Shown here: one piece after another, positions 14,353-16,148 of the stretch | Position numbering within the stretch: the stretch's first letter is position 1 | Layout: each line of letters opens with the position of its first letter | From: Candidatus Altarchaeales archaeon | GTDB lineage: Archaea > Altiarchaeota > Altiarchaeia > IMC4 > QMZM01 | Direction of reading: 5' to 3' | DNA: 16,148 nucleotides | NCBI GenBank assembly: GCA_003663175.1 | Contig: QMZM01000015.1 | Span: 1 to 16,148, forward strand | Position numbers and translations under genes: made by a program | The notes under the pieces: model-generated | The model's database searches: none | Told to the model about the DNA's origin: nothing | The model's input: the letters and a program-made list of their open reading frames with translations, nothing else

Positions 14353-14386
14353 TTTATTAATGATATAAGTATCCTAATTAATATTT
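14353..14386. promoter_or_regulatory. Divergent promoter between herA and nfi
   Basis: The 34-bp spacer is nearly all A/T. For nfi, TTTATTAATGATATAAG (14353-14369) gives TATA-like boxes 22-30 bp before the ATG. For herA, AATATTAATTA on the minus strand (14376-14386) is centred about 29 bp before its ATG. Neither gene has a Shine-Dalgarno, so both are probably leaderless and the two promoters interleave. Confidence 0.5.
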
Positions 14387-15031
14387 ATGCTCTTCAACAC
14401 CAGAAGATTGATAAGGATTCAAGAAAGGCTGGCGAGGAGAGTAGTCATTGAAGATAGAATTCCAGAAGAGATTAATACAATTGCCGGCGTTGACCAGGCA
14501 TTTATAAACGACGATATCTTGTCATGTATGGTCCTCTTAGAATATCCGGATATGAATATAATAGAAACCAAGATTTCAAGAATTGGGGTTGAATTTCCAT
14601 ATATCCCCGGATTTTTGGCATTTAGAGAGGCTCCAGCCATACTGAGCGTATATAGAAAATTAGAGAAGAAACCAGATATCCTGCTTGTAGACGGTCATGG
14701 AATTGCACATCCCAGGGGAATTGGAATTGCAAGCCATGTTGGAGTTTTGCTGAATAAGGCAACGATCGGCGTTGCGAAGAAAGTATTGGTTGGAAATTAT
14801 GAAATTCCAGAGAATATCGGAGAACATAAAAATTTAATCTATAATGGCAAAGTAGTTGGCTTCGTATTTAAGAGTAGGTATCGCTGCAATCCAATATTCA
14901 TTTCTCCTGGACATAATATATCACTACAAACGAGTTTGAAAATTACTAAGAAATGCATTAAGAATCATAAACTTCCGGAGCCGATCTTTCTTGCTCATAG
15001 AATAGTCAATGAGTATCGAAATAATTTTTAA
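14387..15031 (+). CDS. nfi: Endonuclease V (deoxyinosine 3' endonuclease)
   Basis: Endonuclease V nicks DNA (or RNA) near inosine made by adenine deamination, starting repair. The 214-residue protein has the three carboxylates of the RNase H-like site: Asp36 in IAGVDQAF, Glu81 in AFREAP and Asp102 in VDGHGIAHPRG. The strand-separating wedge PYIPG (71-75) is intact, as are SHVGV (116-120), GVAKK (128-132) and SPGHNIS near residue 188. Length is typical. The gene is divergent from herA, so two DNA-maintenance genes share one intergenic promoter. It ends 23 bp before rps8e. The ATG at 14387 has no ribosome-binding site; a leaderless mRNA is likely. Confidence 0.92.
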   Translation: MLFNTRRLIRIQERLARRVVIEDRIPEEINTIAGVDQAFINDDILSCMVLLEYPDMNIIETKISRIGVEFPYIPGFLAFREAPAILSVYRKLEKKPDILLVDGHGIAHPRGIGIASHVGVLLNKATIGVAKKVLVGNYEIPENIGEHKNLIYNGKVVGFVFKSRYRCNPIFISPGHNISLQTSLKITKKCIKNHKLPEPIFLAHRIVNEYRNNF

Positions 15032-15054
15032 TCTCAAAATTCTATATAACTTCT

Positions 15055-15417
15055 ATGGCGATCTATCACGGAAGGATAAAGAAGGGTAGAAAGAAGAGAA
15101 AACACTCAATTGGTAGAGAGCCGGCACTCACATCAATTGGAAAAGAGAGGAGAAAAATCATTAGAACAAAAGGTGGGGGAAAAAAGGTAAAATTAATCTC
15201 ATCGGAGAGTGCAAATGTCATAATTAATAATAAATGGACCAAGTGCAAGATACTTCAACTCGTTGAAAATCCCGCAAGCAGGGACTTCACAAGAAGAAAT
15301 ATCATAACGAAAGGTGCGATCCTGAAGGTAAAAACACCCAATGGAAAGGAAATCGATGTTAAGGTTGTCTCAAGACCTGGACAGGATGGAGTTATTAATG
15401 CGATTCCTTTATTATGA
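15055..15417 (+). CDS. rps8e: 30S ribosomal protein S8e (eS8)
   Basis: S8e is a small-subunit protein found in archaea and eukaryotes but not bacteria. The 120-residue protein shows the archaeal short form: a basic N-terminus with YHGRIKKGRKKRKHSIGRE, the RTKGGGKKVKL segment near residue 38, the NPASRDFTRRNIITKGAI block near residue 72, and the C-terminal SRPGQDGVINAIPLL. The gene follows nfi by 23 bp and may share its transcript. An AT-rich TAATTTTTAAT stretch overlapping the end of nfi, about 28 bp before the ATG, could be its own promoter. Confidence 0.94.
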   Translation: MAIYHGRIKKGRKKRKHSIGREPALTSIGKERRKIIRTKGGGKKVKLISSESANVIINNKWTKCKILQLVENPASRDFTRRNIITKGAILKVKTPNGKEIDVKVVSRPGQDGVINAIPLL

Positions 15418-15434
15418 TTTACTTCTTCTTTTTT
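15418..15434 (+). terminator. T-rich termination signal after rps8e
   Basis: Directly after the rps8e stop, the plus strand reads TTTACTTCTTCTTTTTT. Archaeal RNA polymerase stops at such pyrimidine/T tracts without needing a hairpin, so this is a plausible end for the nfi-rps8e transcript. Confidence 0.5.
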
Positions 15435-15442
15435 ATTAAATA
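15432..15442 (+). promoter_or_regulatory. TATA box for the isopropylmalate synthase family gene
   Basis: TTTATTAAATA is centred 27 bp before the ATG at 15464, the exact spacing expected when the transcript starts at or next to the start codon. No Shine-Dalgarno is present, supporting a leaderless mRNA. The box abuts the T-tract after rps8e. Confidence 0.5.
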
Positions 15443-15463
15443 TTTTATTTGATAATAAGAAAA

Positions 15464-16148
15464 ATGACGAGGAAGATAAGAATCTTTGACACGACACTCA
15501 GAGATGGGGAACAAACCCCGGGGGTTGCACTCGATATAGAAAAGAAACTCGAAATTGCGCACGCATTGTCAGATTTGGGTGTTGATATAATCGAGGCGGG
15601 ATTTCCGATAAATTCTAAGTCTGAGTTTGAAGCGGTTAAGAGAATTGCCAAGGATATAGACTCCAAAATCTGTGGTCTTGCAAGGGCATTAAAGCAGGAT
15701 ATCGACAAATGCATAGATGCAGATGTTCATATAGTTCATACATTCATCTCCACATCCCCACAACACCTGAAATATCAGATGGAAAAGAGTGAGGATGAGG
15801 TCTATGAAATGGCAGTGAATGCTGTCGAATATGTAGTTGACCACGGTTTTACTTGTTTATTCTCTCCGATGGATGCGACGAGAAGTGATTTGGGATTTCT
15901 CCTTAGGGTATGTAAGGGTGTTGAGAATGCTGGGGCAAAGATAATAAATATTCCAGATACTGTTGGAATTATGTATCCATCGGCAATGAAGGAATTCATA
16001 TCAAAGATAAGAAGGGAGATAAATGTTGATTTGGATGTTCACTGCCATAATGACTTCGGAATGGCGGTCGCAAATACACTCGCGGCGGTTGAAGCTGGGG
16101 TTAATCAAGTACAAGTTGCTGTGAATGGACTCGGCGAGCGTGCTGGAA
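15464..16148 (+). CDS. leuA: 2-isopropylmalate synthase family protein (LeuA/AksA/CimA), partial at right edge
   Basis: The frame is open from ATG 15464 to the window end, giving 228 codons of an acyl-CoA-dependent aldol-type synthase. IFDTTLRDGEQTPGV at the start holds the catalytic Arg and metal-binding Asp. GFPINSKSEFEAVKRIA, TSPQH, INIPDTVGIMYP and DVHCHNDFGMAVAN (metal-binding His-x-His) follow, and the visible part ends at NGLGERAG. GFP and INIPDTVG are closer to 2-isopropylmalate synthase (leucine synthesis) than to citramalate synthase. Homocitrate synthase AksA (coenzyme B synthesis in methanogens) is also possible. The C-terminal regulatory domain lies outside the window, so the assignment to LeuA is provisional. 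Confidence 0.8.
   Translation, partial: MTRKIRIFDTTLRDGEQTPGVALDIEKKLEIAHALSDLGVDIIEAGFPINSKSEFEAVKRIAKDIDSKICGLARALKQDIDKCIDADVHIVHTFISTSPQHLKYQMEKSEDEVYEMAVNAVEYVVDHGFTCLFSPMDATRSDLGFLLRVCKGVENAGAKIINIPDTVGIMYPSAMKEFISKIRREINVDLDVHCHNDFGMAVANTLAAVEAGVNQVQVAVNGLGERAG

Noticed and set aside
15041..15050. TATATAA as the rps8e promoter
   Set aside because: It is only about 10 bp before the ATG, too close for a TATA box driving a leaderless transcript of this gene.

Overview
This window is archaeal chromosome. The evidence is an archaeal/eukaryote-type gene set: ribosomal proteins L18e and S8e, RNA polymerase subunits D, N and K, the ribosome-recycling ATPase ABCE1, a GHMP-type shikimate kinase and a HerA-type ATPase. 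Arg codons are mostly AGA/AGG, Ile is often ATA, and many starts have no Shine-Dalgarno but an AT-rich box 25-30 bp upstream, which fits leaderless transcription. The order S11-RpoD-tRNA-Leu-L18e-L13-S9-RpoN-RpoK-S2 is known from euryarchaea. I cannot name a genus.

Layout. (1) Positions 2-3532, plus strand: the translation/transcription operon rps11-rpoD-tRNA-Leu(GAG)-rpl18e-rpl13-rps9-rpoN-rpoK-rps2, with gaps of a few bases or overlapping starts and stops. The tRNA gene carries a 36-nt intron in its D-arm. (2) Positions 3533-7710, minus strand: ABCE1, a zinc-ribbon/CFI-box protein, a lamin-tail-domain lipoprotein and an MTA/SAH/5'-deoxyadenosine deaminase. This group converges on rps2 with no spacer. 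(3) Positions 7743-8173, minus strand: a decayed fragment of a DNA methyltransferase that still shows the TSPPY catalytic motif. (4) Positions 8183-14352, minus strand: a compact six-gene run herA, GH15-like hydrolase, trkH, archaeal shikimate kinase, YjbQ-family protein, metallo-beta-lactamase-fold hydrolase, with gaps of 1-19 bp. (5) A 34-bp AT-rich spacer, then on the plus strand endonuclease V, ribosomal protein S8e and the start of a 2-isopropylmalate synthase family gene that runs off the right edge.

How the genes relate. Region 1 makes ribosome and RNA polymerase parts from one transcript that also carries a tRNA, so the tRNA must be cut out and spliced. ABCE1 in region 2 splits ribosomes after termination. 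The deaminase next to it salvages nucleosides left by SAM-using enzymes. Region 4 mixes DNA processing, potassium uptake, aromatic amino-acid synthesis and carbohydrate hydrolysis, so it looks like co-transcribed housekeeping rather than one pathway.

I found no CRISPR array, insertion sequence, prophage or obvious new defence system. The most notable items are the D-arm tRNA intron and the unannotated methyltransferase remnant.
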